DNA of 64,000 bases, from NCBI RefSeq assembly GCF_000317065.1, contig NC_019701.1, positions 4,412,001 through 4,476,000 on the forward strand, written 5' to 3'. The stretch's first letter is position 1. The number at the start of each line of letters is the position of its first letter. Under the pieces are notes generated by a model. It searched no databases and was not told the origin of the DNA. It saw only the letters and a list, made by a program, of their open reading frames with translations. This DNA comes from Pseudanabaena sp. PCC 7367. Lineage in GTDB: Bacteria; Cyanobacteriota; Cyanobacteriia; Pseudanabaenales; Pseudanabaenaceae. This document shows positions 55,523 to 63,804 of the stretch, piece by piece. Position numbers and translations under genes: made by a program.

Positions 55523-55594
55523 AGACTGCGATAGACTAGGACAAATACCTATTCCCGCAAGAAATAGAACCTCAATGCAGCGCCAGAAAATAAA
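55523..55594 (+). repeat. 72-bp direct repeat, copy B (includes nikL-like start)
   Basis: This copy contains the leader and the ATG (55575) of the NikL-like gene. Copy A lies 134 bp upstream, next to the methyltransferase gene. Confidence 0.8.
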
Positions 55595-56195
55595 CCTACC
55601 GATCGCTTTTATCCTGATCTGGTTGGGTTTAAGCTTAATTATCTTTCAACCCGGCAAGGCGATCGCCCATGCCCTGAATATTCAATATGAATCCACCAGC
55701 GCGATCATGATCAACGTTGATGATGGTGGGGTGGCGTTGACTGATGCCCAGGTAAATGTGTTTGCGCCAAATGATCAAACCGAACCCTGGCTGCAAGGTA
55801 AAACCGATTCAAAGGGTGATTTTTTATTTATTCCCGATGCCATGATCCCTGGCGATTGGCAAGTGCAAGTGCGACAAGTAGGACATGCGGGGGAAGTAAT
55901 CATCCCGATTGCTAGTATTGCAAATGCTCCTGAGCCAGTTGTTGATCCAGCTAAAGATAGTAATTCAGATCTTGAAGAATCGCCTAAAGTTACACAGGAT
56001 CCAGTTAATGCAAACGATGCAGAGGTAGAGACTAGTCCAGCGATCGCCATTGATCCAGTTGCCACTGAAACCAGTAATGTTGCTACTACCTCCGGTGGAA
56101 CCGCCACCTACTCGCCCATGCAAAAAGGAGTGATGATCGCCTCGGTGCTGTGGGGTTGCGTCGGCACAGCCTTATTTTTCTGGCGGAGGAAATAA
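55575..56195 (+). CDS. NikL/CbiL-like component of a nickel/cobalt ECF transporter
   Basis: The 206-residue protein has an N-terminal signal segment (IAFILIWLGLSLIIFQPGKAIAHA) with His after it, an extracellular beta domain of carboxypeptidase-regulatory type (AQVNVFAPNDQTEPWLQGKTDSKGDFLFIPDAMIPGDWQVQVRQVGHAGEV), a Ser/Asp/Val-rich linker, and a C-terminal membrane helix (GVMIASVLWGCVGTALFFW) ending RRK. This matches NikL, an auxiliary subunit of NikKLMQO nickel transporters. It directly precedes two cbiM/nikM genes, which supports the call. The repeats upstream (55389-55594) indicate its leader has been duplicated. Confidence 0.75.
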   Translation: MQRQKINLPIAFILIWLGLSLIIFQPGKAIAHALNIQYESTSAIMINVDDGGVALTDAQVNVFAPNDQTEPWLQGKTDSKGDFLFIPDAMIPGDWQVQVRQVGHAGEVIIPIASIANAPEPVVDPAKDSNSDLEESPKVTQDPVNANDAEVETSPAIAIDPVATETSNVATTSGGTATYSPMQKGVMIASVLWGCVGTALFFWRRK

Positions 56196-56201
56196 GCAAC
56201 T

Positions 56202-56885
56202 ATGCACATCAGCGATGGTTATTTACCCGCTCAAGCCTGGGCTGGAGGCTATGCCCTAACCGGATTGCTTACCTGGCATTCTTTGCGCCAAATCGAAAAG
56301 GAACCCGATCCCACCGCAAATATTCCCAAGGCGGCTTTATTGGCAGCGGTATTTTTTCTGGCCTCTTCATTCAAACTGCCCCTGCCCCCCACCAGTGTTA
56401 ATCCTCTGCTCAATGGCCTGCTGGGGATCATGCTGGGTTATTATGCTTTCCCAGCGATCTTAGTTGGTTTGTTTTTCCAGGCGGCCATGTTTCAGCATGG
56501 TGGATTAACTACCCTGGGCTTAAATGCCCTGACTGCCGGGATTCCCGCTTTATTGGTCTATCATTTGTTTCAGCTTAAATATGTATTGCGGCTCAAAAAT
56601 CAAATTTGGGATGGGCTGTTTGGCTTTGCGGCTGGATTTCTGGGCGTTGCACTCACAACTATTTTTATATTTGGCCTGTTGTTGGGGGCTGTGGCCGTGG
56701 GCGATCGCTCTGCGTTGGACATAAACGGCTTATTATCTAGTCTGGTAATTGCCCATATTCCACTGATGCTGGCAGAAGGGGTTTTCACCGCGCTGGTGGC
56801 GATCTTCCTGGGCAAAGTAAAACCAGATTTATTAATGCGATTGCCTAAGCGTAGATTTACCACCGAAGAACAGAGCTTAAAATAA
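56202..56885 (+). CDS. cbiM: CbiM/NikM-type ECF substrate-binding protein (first copy)
   Basis: The 227-residue membrane protein is the S component that binds Ni2+ or Co2+ for uptake. It starts MHISDGYLPAQAW; in the family the N-terminal amine and His2 bind the metal, so the ATG at 56202 is clear. Other motifs are LPLPPTSVNPLLNGLLGIMLGYYAFPAILVGLFFQAAMFQHGGLTTLGLNAL, with the second His ligand in QHGG, and IPLMLAEGVFTALV. It starts 6 nt after the NikL-like gene, so they are cotranscribed. No CbiQ or CbiO follows, so energy-coupling subunits lie elsewhere. Metal choice between Ni and Co cannot be read. Confidence 0.92.
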   Translation: MHISDGYLPAQAWAGGYALTGLLTWHSLRQIEKEPDPTANIPKAALLAAVFFLASSFKLPLPPTSVNPLLNGLLGIMLGYYAFPAILVGLFFQAAMFQHGGLTTLGLNALTAGIPALLVYHLFQLKYVLRLKNQIWDGLFGFAAGFLGVALTTIFIFGLLLGAVAVGDRSALDINGLLSSLVIAHIPLMLAEGVFTALVAIFLGKVKPDLLMRLPKRRFTTEEQSLK

Positions 56886-56954
56886 TCAGTGGGTTCCCGA
56901 TCGCCCGATCACAATGCTTAATAATTGAGTTCTGCCCATTATTCAAGCTTAACT

Positions 56955-57647
56955 ATGCACATCTCTGAAGGCTATTTGCCCACAGCAGCTTGGATGGGTA
57001 GCTATGCGGTTACTGGGCTTACCACCTGGTTTTCACTGCGACAGATCCACAAATTACCCGATCCTTCGGCGGGAGTGCCCAAAGCTGCCCTCCTAACCGC
57101 TGCTTTCTTTATTGCTTCGTCGATCAAAATTCCGCTACCCCCCAGTAGTGTGCATTTATTGCTATATGGGCTGCTGGGAATCACGTTGGGCTATTATGCT
57201 TTTCCGGCGCTCCTGGTGGGGTTATTTTTGCAAGCGGTGATCTTTCAGCATGGCGGTTTGACTACGCTGGGCATAAATGCGGCGATCGCGGGTCTGCCTA
57301 CCTTGCTGTTCTATCATGTGTTTCAATTGCGCCATGCCCGATTCTGGCGGCATCTATTCCCCCGATCGATCGTGACCAGCGGGTTTGGTTTTTTGGCTGG
57401 ATTCGGTAGCATTGCCCTGGCGGTGGCGCTGATGTATGTGGTGTTAATTGCCACGATGCCCGCCGGTGCGAATACCACTACGGAGCGGGCTAATATTATG
57501 TCGGTGCTGGTGGCGGCGCATATGCCATTGATGTTGTTGGAAGGGGTATTTACAGCAATGGTGGCTAGTTTTTTGGAGCGGGTTTATCCTAGCCTGTTGC
57601 AGCCTGGCAGATGGGGCAACATTGGCGATCGGCAACCCAGCCGCTAA
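56955..57647 (+). CDS. CbiM/NikM-type ECF substrate-binding protein (second copy)
   Basis: A paralogue of the preceding gene. From ATG 56955 it has 230 residues starting MHISEGYLPTAAW, so His2 is placed correctly; an upstream start at 56925 would bury it. Shared motifs include LPPSSVHLLLYGLLGITLGYYAFPALLVGLFLQAVIFQHGGLTTLGINAAIAG and MPLMLLEGVFTAMVASFLERVYP. Tandem paralogues with similar ligands suggest different metal specificity or dosage. It ends 4 bp into the convergent oppB-type permease gene. Confidence 0.9.
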   Translation: MHISEGYLPTAAWMGSYAVTGLTTWFSLRQIHKLPDPSAGVPKAALLTAAFFIASSIKIPLPPSSVHLLLYGLLGITLGYYAFPALLVGLFLQAVIFQHGGLTTLGINAAIAGLPTLLFYHVFQLRHARFWRHLFPRSIVTSGFGFLAGFGSIALAVALMYVVLIATMPAGANTTTERANIMSVLVAAHMPLMLLEGVFTAMVASFLERVYPSLLQPGRWGNIGDRQPSR

Positions 57648-58672
57648 TAACGAATGCGTGGATCGATCCAGGCGTTAATAATATCGATCGCAATGCTGAT
57701 TGTGACCACGATCGCCGCAAAAAACACCACAATCCCCTGCACCACTGGGTAATCACGGCCGACCAGGGCTCGAAACAGGCGATTAGCCAAACCAGGCCAG
57801 GAAAAGGTAACCTCGGTTAGCACTGCGCCACCAAGAACCGCCGCAAAGGTTAAGCCCAGAATTGTCACCACCGGAATCATGGCATTCTTGAGGGCATGGT
57901 TAATTAAAACCGATCGACTATTTATGCCCCTGGCGATCGCTGCTTCCACATAGTCCGATCGCAATGTTTCTTGCAAACTAACCCGCACAATCCGTTCAAA
58001 AATGCCGCTGAGGACAATTCCCAGACTAAAGGCAGGCAAAATCAAATAATGACAACTGGTGATAAATTGGTGCCAGTTCCCCTGTAGCAGCGCATCAAGG
58101 GTATATAAGCCAGTGATTGCATCTGGTGGCGGCAGGGTGGCTGGGAAGCGCGTACCGATCGGGAACCAGCCCAGTTGCACCGACAAAGTAAGCTGCAACA
58201 ACATACCAATCCAGAACAGTGGCAAGGAATAAGTAATAATGCCAAACAAGCGACCGCCCAAGTCCCAGCCTGTATCTGCTTTAACTGCGGCCAGAATACC
58301 CACCCCCAGACCGATCGAAGCCGCCACCACCATGCTGTAGATCGCTAGCTCTGCGGTAGCTGGGAAAAAAGATTGAATGATCTCCCAGGTGGCTTGGCCA
58401 CGGGTAGTCAGGGAGGTGCCCAGGTCAAAGTGAATTAAATTATTGAGGTAGTGGAGATATTGATCCCACAGGCTACCGGAAAGCCCCAATTGTTCGCGCA
58501 ATGCATCCTTAACTGCCGTAGGGGCGCGAGGCCCCAGGATCGCATCGACGGGATCACCTGGGGTAGCCCGCATTAATAAAAACACCAGGCTGGCGATCGT
58601 CCACAACATCAATGGTGCAAGGAGCAATCGGGTTAAAACGTAATATAAAAGGGCTTTGAGCCGATTAGACAT
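57644..58672 (-). CDS. DppB/OppB-type ABC transporter permease
   Basis: A peptide/nickel-family permease. From ATG 58672 (MSNRLKALLYY) it has 342 residues and six hydrophobic segments. Motifs are LRQLG-like AVKDALREQLGLSG, DLGTSLTTRGQATWEIIQSFFPATAELAIYSMVVA, and the EAA loop region DYVEAAIARGINSRSVLINHALKNAMIPVVTILG, followed by VLTEVTFSWPGLANRLFRALVGRDYPVVQGIVVF. The frame can be extended to 58729, but that overlaps argC. No partner permease or ATPase is adjacent. It follows argC by 11 nt on the same strand. The substrate (peptide, nickel or other) is not decided; its position next to cbiM is suggestive only. Confidence 0.92.
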   Translation of the reverse strand: MSNRLKALLYYVLTRLLLAPLMLWTIASLVFLLMRATPGDPVDAILGPRAPTAVKDALREQLGLSGSLWDQYLHYLNNLIHFDLGTSLTTRGQATWEIIQSFFPATAELAIYSMVVAASIGLGVGILAAVKADTGWDLGGRLFGIITYSLPLFWIGMLLQLTLSVQLGWFPIGTRFPATLPPPDAITGLYTLDALLQGNWHQFITSCHYLILPAFSLGIVLSGIFERIVRVSLQETLRSDYVEAAIARGINSRSVLINHALKNAMIPVVTILGLTFAAVLGGAVLTEVTFSWPGLANRLFRALVGRDYPVVQGIVVFFAAIVVTISIAIDIINAWIDPRIRY

Positions 58673-58683
58673 AGATCGAGAGA

Positions 58684-59742
58684 CTAAGGATAAAAAGCCA
58701 GTTTTGGTAAACCAGTAGTTTCCGGCCAACCCATCATAATATTCATTGATTGCACCGCTTGCGCTGCCTGACCTTTCATCAGATTATCGATCGCCGAAGT
58801 GACAATTACCCGCCCGGTGCGCGAATCTACTTCTAGGCCGATGTAACAAAGATTAGTGCCACAAGCCCACTTGGTTTGGGGATAAATACCGCTGGGCAAG
58901 ACCTTCACCCATTCCGAGGAGCGGTAGAAGGATTTATAGATCGTCAGCACATCATCCTTAGTCAGACCAGGATCACGCATATTTGCATAGACCGTAGACA
59001 GAATGCCGCGCACCATTGGCATCAGGTGGGGAGTGAATTGCACCAATACTTCCTGGCCAGCCAGATCGGAGCAAATTTGTTCGATTTCTGGGGTGTGGCG
59101 GTGTTTGCCAATTCCATAGGCACAAACCGAAGCCGATGCTTCCGCCAGCAGCATATTAGTTTTGGGTTGTCTGCCGCCACCAGAAGTGCCCGACTTGGCA
59201 TCAATCACGATCGATCGCAAGTCAATTAAGCCCTGTTTTAATAATGGTTGCAAGGCCAGCAAGGTAGCGGTGGGATAGCAGCCAGGACAACCAACTAGAT
59301 TTGTTTCAGCGATCCGATCGCGGTAAATTTCTGGTAGGCCATACACAGCACTGGCAGCCACATCCAGATCATCCCGCTCGGTTTTGTACCAATCGGTGTA
59401 GGTTTGCAAATCCCGAAACCGATAGTCGGCAGATAGATCCAAGACTTTGCAGCCCTTGGCCAACAATTTGGGGGCAAGTTTACAAGCCAGGCCATTGGGT
59501 AATGATAGAAATACAATCTTGGCGCGATCGGCGATCGCTTCGGGTTCAGCATTTTCGATCGTGATGTCAATGCTATGAGCCAAATGGGGATAGAGATCGC
59601 CAAACCCACTGCCTGCGCTGCCACTACCACCCATATAGGCAATTTCCACCAATGGGTGCTCCACCAGCAATCGGGCTAGCTGCACGCCACCATAACCAGA
59701 TGCGCCAATAATCGCTACTGGCAATTGCTCAGTTGACCCCAT
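58684..59742 (-). CDS. argC: N-acetyl-gamma-glutamyl-phosphate reductase
   Basis: ArgC reduces N-acetyl-glutamyl-phosphate in arginine synthesis. The 352-residue protein starts [22 protein letters not shown] (NADP-binding) and has the catalytic cysteine in [20 protein letters not shown] (about residue 155). [14 protein letters not shown] and [17 protein letters not shown] are other family motifs. Length is normal. The gene is followed by the permease gene at an 11-nt gap. Confidence 0.97.
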   Translation of the reverse strand: MGSTEQLPVAIIGASGYGGVQLARLLVEHPLVEIAYMGGSGSAGSGFGDLYPHLAHSIDITIENAEPEAIADRAKIVFLSLPNGLACKLAPKLLAKGCKVLDLSADYRFRDLQTYTDWYKTERDDLDVAASAVYGLPEIYRDRIAETNLVGCPGCYPTATLLALQPLLKQGLIDLRSIVIDAKSGTSGGGRQPKTNMLLAEASASVCAYGIGKHRHTPEIEQICSDLAGQEVLVQFTPHLMPMVRGILSTVYANMRDPGLTKDDVLTIYKSFYRSSEWVKVLPSGIYPQTKWACGTNLCYIGLEVDSRTGRVIVTSAIDNLMKGQAAQAVQSMNIMMGWPETTGLPKLAFYP

Positions 59743-60296
59743 ACCTTAATCACCTCAACATATACGACCGAAGCTTGATATCGTTTTTAAGTTTTGACCA
59801 GGCTTAAGCAATATCTACTTTTTTACTAAAGACTATTTGCGCAAAATTCCCATAAGAGGGCAAACAAATACGGTTAAAATCGCAACCCTTCAGTCCCACG
59901 ATCAGGCGTTTGCAACAGCTCTAGTAATTAATTCAACTAAAATAAATAATCTAGTCAAATAAGTCTATCTAGCCTACCTTGATTAGGGACAATTACTACC
60001 ACATCTGGCCTACTTTTTTATGTCTGTTGTAAACACTAGGCTGGGCTAAGCTTTCATTCTAGCGATCGAAGAGCAGCCACAAAGCGCACAAGCGCAATAT
60101 TCTAGAATTAAGATTAAGCTTAAGATAGTTTTTTCTAGCTCTACCTGGTTTCTTTCGATCGCATCTTTGTCGTCTTTGTCGTCTCTAACTCTTTTGCTAC
60201 TGGCGATTGTCTGAGAACCCTATTACAACCTCAGCGATTTGCTTTGTTGGCCCGTTTGTCCCCTTCATTTTTAAACTCTTCATTCTTAATAATTCA
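59743..60296. other. Spacer between argC and the sugar dehydrogenase gene
   Basis: About 550 bp with divergent promoters. No gene is supported. A 9-bp tandem duplication lies at 60164-60181. Confidence 0.4.
60164..60181. repeat. 9-bp perfect tandem duplication
   Basis: TCTTTGTCG occurs twice head to tail. Confidence 0.9.
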
Positions 60297-61592
60297 ATGA
60301 TCGCAACCTTGAAAAAAATGAACGCTTATCTGGCCGCTATGGTGGGGGGCACGATCGTGCTTGTGGGTGCAGCAAGCTGTGCCAGCAATCAGGCAGAGTC
60401 CAATCCAGTGAATTCAGTTAGTTCTGCTCCAACGGAAGAAACTCAAACCGCAGTGGATACCGCCGAATCAACAGTCTCAACTGACCCAGCTAATCCAACT
60501 ACGGCGGGAGTCAAGAGTGAAGCTAGCAGTAATGGTTTTGAGATCAACTCGATCGTCTCTGGTTTGGAGCATCCCTGGGGTATGGCCTGGTTGCCAAATG
60601 GTGAAATTTTAGTTACAGAGCGGCCAGGACGATTGCGAATTATTCGGAATGGGGTGCTAGAACCAACGCCGATCGCGGGGGTGCCCGATTTGCTGGCTGC
60701 TAATCAAGGTGGCCTGATGGATGTGGCAGTGCATCCCAACTTTGCGACCAATCGCCTGGTTTATCTGACCTATTCCCACGGCACGATCAATGCTAATCGT
60801 ACCCGCATTGCCCGCGCCACTCTTGATGGTAATGCACTCCAGAATGTGGAAGTGATTTTTGAGGTCTCGCAAGCCAAGCCCAGAGGACAGCATTTTGGCT
60901 CCCGTCTCACCTGGCTCCCCGATGGCACATTGCTGGCCTCGATCGGTGATGGTGGTAACCCGCCGATTCGTTTGGGTGGTGAACTGATCCGCCAGCAAGC
61001 TCAGAATGTGGGTAGCCATTTTGGCAAGGTGGTGCGAATCAATGACGATGGCTCGATTCCGGCTGATAATCCCTTTGCTAACGATCCTGCCGCCGAACCA
61101 GCGGTTTGGAGTTATGGCCACCGTAATATCCAGGGCATGACTATCGATCCGCTGACTAATCAGGTCTGGGCAACTGAGCATGGTTCCCGTGGTGGCGATG
61201 AACTGAATCTAATTACTGGTGGCGAGAATCATGGTTGGCCAGTGGCTACCCACAGCCGGGAATATTCAGGGGGGCTAATTTCCCCAGAAACTTCGTTACC
61301 TGGAATGATTGATCCGGTGGTGATCTGGACTCCATCGATCGCTCCATCTGGCTTGGCTTTCTATCGTGGCGATCGCTTTCCCCAGTGGGACGGCCAATTA
61401 TTTGCTGGTGGGCTGGTTTCTCAGGACATTCGCCGAATTGAGCTAGATGAATCTGGCAAGGCAATTAATCAAGAATCAATCCCGATCGGCCAGCGGGTAA
61501 GGGATGTACGTCAAGGAGCCGATGGATTGCTATATGTGCTCACTGATGCTGATAATGGGCAATTGCTGCGGATTGAGCCAGCGGGTAGTTAA
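60297..61592 (+). CDS. Lipoprotein-type PQQ-dependent sugar dehydrogenase (YliI/Asd family)
   Basis: From ATG 60297 the 431-residue protein has a signal peptide with a lipobox-like VGAASC (about residues 21-26), then a Ser/Thr/Ala-rich linker, then a beta-propeller of the glucose/sorbosone dehydrogenase family (about 80-430). Motifs are GLEHPWGMAWLPNGEILVTERPGRLRII, GGLMDVAVHPNFATNRLVYLTYS, KPRGQHFGSRLTWLPDGTLLASIGDG, WSYGHRNIQGMTIDP and EHGSRGGDELNLITGGENHGWP. The conserved His, Arg and Asp residues suggest an intact active site. It probably oxidises aldose sugars at the outer membrane or periplasm. Whether the cell makes PQQ is unknown. Confidence 0.93.
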   Translation: MIATLKKMNAYLAAMVGGTIVLVGAASCASNQAESNPVNSVSSAPTEETQTAVDTAESTVSTDPANPTTAGVKSEASSNGFEINSIVSGLEHPWGMAWLPNGEILVTERPGRLRIIRNGVLEPTPIAGVPDLLAANQGGLMDVAVHPNFATNRLVYLTYSHGTINANRTRIARATLDGNALQNVEVIFEVSQAKPRGQHFGSRLTWLPDGTLLASIGDGGNPPIRLGGELIRQQAQNVGSHFGKVVRINDDGSIPADNPFANDPAAEPAVWSYGHRNIQGMTIDPLTNQVWATEHGSRGGDELNLITGGENHGWPVATHSREYSGGLISPETSLPGMIDPVVIWTPSIAPSGLAFYRGDRFPQWDGQLFAGGLVSQDIRRIELDESGKAINQESIPIGQRVRDVRQGADGLLYVLTDADNGQLLRIEPAGS

Positions 61593-61867
61593 TGATTGGC
61601 TTTATGGAATGACGGGATGAGGCGGCGATCCAGCGATTGGTTAAATTGGAATCCGTTATGTATTTATTTGTATTCTTTCTTGCCAGCATTTTGCCCTTTG
61701 GATCTGGCAATACCTGATTTATGGCAGGATATTTAAGCTTTAGCCAAAGTTTAATTTCTTCACTCACCCAACTGGATGAGGCAAACGGATGAGGCAAGCT
61801 GCCAAATCTTTTGGTTATGCTCATCAATGGCCTAGAAAGAAACCCAAAAAAAGGGGAGGATTGAACC

Positions 61868-62068
61868 ATGATGTTTATTAATACTAATCGCTGTAAGTTC
61901 GGAATGATGATTGGCTCCGAGGCCAACCTGGGCGCGATCGCCTCTGATCGCCCAACTTCTCTACATTCACCATCATCACCACTTCAATTAGAAGCTAAAC
62001 ATCATGTCACTCTTCAGCACATTCCTGGGGTTTGTATGCGCCCCGCGCAGGTCGTCCGAAAATGTTAG
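61868..62068 (+). CDS. Possible small protein with strong ribosome binding site
   Basis: GGGGAGG ends 8 nt before an ATG at 61868, an ideal Shine-Dalgarno spacing. The 66-residue product (MMFINTNRCKFGMMIG...) resembles nothing I know. It overlaps another open frame (62004-62252) in a different phase, so the identity of the translated frame is uncertain. Confidence 0.3.
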   Translation: MMFINTNRCKFGMMIGSEANLGAIASDRPTSLHSPSSPLQLEAKHHVTLQHIPGVCMRPAQVVRKC

Positions 62069-62296
62069 CGATCGCTCTGATTTTAATTCCCATCAGAGTT
62101 TTGAGCCCAATCGACATTTTGGCGATCGTGACCCTGCCTCTAACAGCAATTGCATTGACCAAAACGATCTTAGCGATCGCGCCAGCCAAACAGCAATCAG
62201 AAATATCGATCGCGCTAGAGCTAACTATCATCTAGAACGACGTTATCTTTAACTGCTGGCCTAATAGTTGCTTGATCAAGCATTGAGACAATTATA

Positions 62297-62782
62297 TTAA
62301 TCATGTTTAAGGTGGTGTAAGAGCTGGATTCCGGCTTCATGCACCGCTTTTTGTATTTCTAGCAGTGTTACTTGGTTGGCTTGAGCTAATTCAGCACAAT
62401 CGGCATATTCTGGTTGCACAGTGATCGCGCGATCGCGCCAGGCAATCTTTACTCGCGCCTTGCCATATTTAGTCTCAACCCAGTGAATTTCCCTGGCCAG
62501 GATTACCCGCTCTTGCAAACGGCGGCGAATACCGAGGGTGGTGGTTTCCGCAAACAAAATATCTTCACAGGCTGGCACATCTTTAAGCTGACAAAGCACC
62601 GTTAGCAACAGACCAGAACGGGACTTTTTCATGCCGATCGATTGGGTGAAAACATCCAACGCCCCAACCGCTAATAATCGCTCCATCACATAGGCGATCA
62701 CCTGGGGGCTGAGATCATCGATCTGGGTTTCCAGGATTGTAATTAATTCGGTTTGTCTGTTTCTGCTGGTGGTGGAATCAAG
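62297..62782 (-). CDS. larC: LarC C-terminal part (LarC2), read in the -1 frame
   Basis: The LarC2 part of the nickel-pincer cofactor enzyme. The open frame runs from the slippery site to a stop at 62297 and reads LDSTTSRNRQTELITILETQIDDLSPQVIAYVMERLLAVGALDVF. ILETQIDDLSP and YVMERL are the start of the conserved C-terminal domain. A GTG at 62701 exists, but it lies after ILETQIDDLSP, so it cannot be the start of a complete domain. This region can therefore be reached as a full domain only by a -1 frameshift from the larC1 frame, giving a fusion of about 441 residues. Conserved segments IQMKKSRSG-like IGMKKSRSGLLLTVLC and TTLGIRRRLQERVIL are intact. Confidence 0.85.
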   Translation of the reverse strand, partial: LDSTTSRNRQTELITILETQIDDLSPQVIAYVMERLLAVGALDVFTQSIGMKKSRSGLLLTVLCQLKDVPACEDILFAETTTLGIRRRLQERVILAREIHWVETKYGKARVKIAWRDRAITVQPEYADCAELAQANQVTLLEIQKAVHEAGIQLLHHLKHD

Positions 62783-63621
62783 TTTTTTTTTGCTTGTTCT
62801 AGTGAAGTATTTGGATTTATAGGATTAGAATCAGGATTAGTTTCCCCTAACCAGAGCCGCACAATATTGGGAATATCCAGATCGCGGGAACCAGCACCAA
62901 TCCCAACCCTGGTGAGTTGCATTGCTGGTGGTTGGCCAAATCGATCGCACAGGGTCACGGCGATCGCTGCCCCAGTGGGGGTTACTAATTCTTTATTAAT
63001 GCCATTACTGAACACAGGCACTTGATGCATTTCCCATAATTTCAGCGTAGCGGGGGCGGGAACAGGCATCCGGCCATGATCGCAATTCACATAACCACCG
63101 CCAGTGGGCAGGGCAGAACAATAAATCTGGTTAACTCCTAGCCAATCGATCGCGGCACAGGTACAGACAATATCACCGATCGCATCCAGTGCGCCGACTT
63201 CGTGGAAATGGACTTGTTCTGGAGTAACGCCATGCACAGCAGCTTCGGCATTAGCTAAATTGCGGAATACGGACAGACTCCATTGGGCGGTGCGATCGCT
63301 CAGGTTGGCGGCTTTAATAATTTTTTCAATGTCAGCCAGGTGGCGATGTTTATGGTTAACCTGCGCTGCTGCTTGATCCTGCCCATGCCTGAAAGTACCC
63401 GGATCATCATGGCCATGCCCAGTAATTTCTACATAGACTTTGGTGGCTTCCTGACCACACTTTAAGACTTTCTCGCCCCAGATCTTAACTTCGGCGGCTA
63501 AGCCTAAGCGCTGGACAATTTCGTTTAAATAATCGATCGGTACGCCTGCACTAACTAATGCCCCTAAACACATGTCTCCGGCGATCCCGGCTGCACAATC
63601 GAAGTATGCGATCTTGGCCAT
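62743..63621 (-). CDS. larC: LarC N-terminal part (LarC1), nickel-pincer cofactor biosynthesis
   Basis: LarC inserts nickel into the pyridinium bis-thiocarboxylate mononucleotide to form the nickel-pincer cofactor (known for lactate racemase). The first frame has 292 residues: start MAKIAYFDCAAGIAGDMCLGALVSAG, a His-rich loop (GHGHDDPGTFRHGQDQAAAQVNHKHRHL), then VHFHEVGALDAIGDIVCTCAAI, LPTGGGYVNCDHGRMPVPAPATL and ELVTPTGAAIAVTL. It ends with a stop 39 nt beyond an A AAA AAC slippery heptamer. Termination without a frameshift would give LarC1 alone; -1 slippage yields LarC1-LarC2. In Lactobacillus plantarum the two halves are joined by programmed ribosomal frameshifting. Confidence 0.92.
   Translation of the reverse strand: MAKIAYFDCAAGIAGDMCLGALVSAGVPIDYLNEIVQRLGLAAEVKIWGEKVLKCGQEATKVYVEITGHGHDDPGTFRHGQDQAAAQVNHKHRHLADIEKIIKAANLSDRTAQWSLSVFRNLANAEAAVHGVTPEQVHFHEVGALDAIGDIVCTCAAIDWLGVNQIYCSALPTGGGYVNCDHGRMPVPAPATLKLWEMHQVPVFSNGINKELVTPTGAAIAVTLCDRFGQPPAMQLTRVGIGAGSRDLDIPNIVRLWLGETNPDSNPINPNTSLEQAKKNLIPPPAETDKPN
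62782..62788 (-). promoter_or_regulatory. A AAA AAC slippery site for -1 frameshifting in larC
   Basis: On the mRNA strand nine A residues (plus-strand T at 62783-62791) are followed by C. The heptamer A AAA AAC, read in the larC1 frame as AAA AAC, is a classic -1 slippery sequence. The -1 frame is open from upstream of this point to the larC2 stop. A hairpin pairing AGATC with GATCT inside CCTGG/CCAGG lies downstream but more than 40 nt away, so a stimulatory role is doubtful. Confidence 0.65.
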
Positions 63622-63804
63622 TGACTTTTTGCTAGCTAATCTTTTGTTACTTTCTCAAGGTTATAACTATTTGGATTGTAATTTAGGTGCTCGCACCGTG
63701 GTTTCTCAATGGGAGCGAAGTTTGATAGTCATTTAAACCAGAGATTGAGCAAGGAATTACTGTACAATTAAAATAAATATAAAATGCATAAGCGTTGGTG
63801 AGAC

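Noticed and set aside
55332-55574. Cobalamin or NiCo riboswitch upstream of the cbiM operon
   Set aside because: I looked for a B12 box (GCCACTG-like) and NiCo features and saw none; only the 72-bp direct repeat is present.
61540-61926. 128-codon minus-strand frame beyond the sugar dehydrogenase gene
   Set aside because: It overlaps the end of the supported gene and has no recognisable motif; composition and start give no support.
62701-62782. Independent start of larC2 at GTG 62701
   Set aside because: It would cut away ILETQIDDLSP, the conserved beginning of the LarC C-terminal domain, so it is a poor start.
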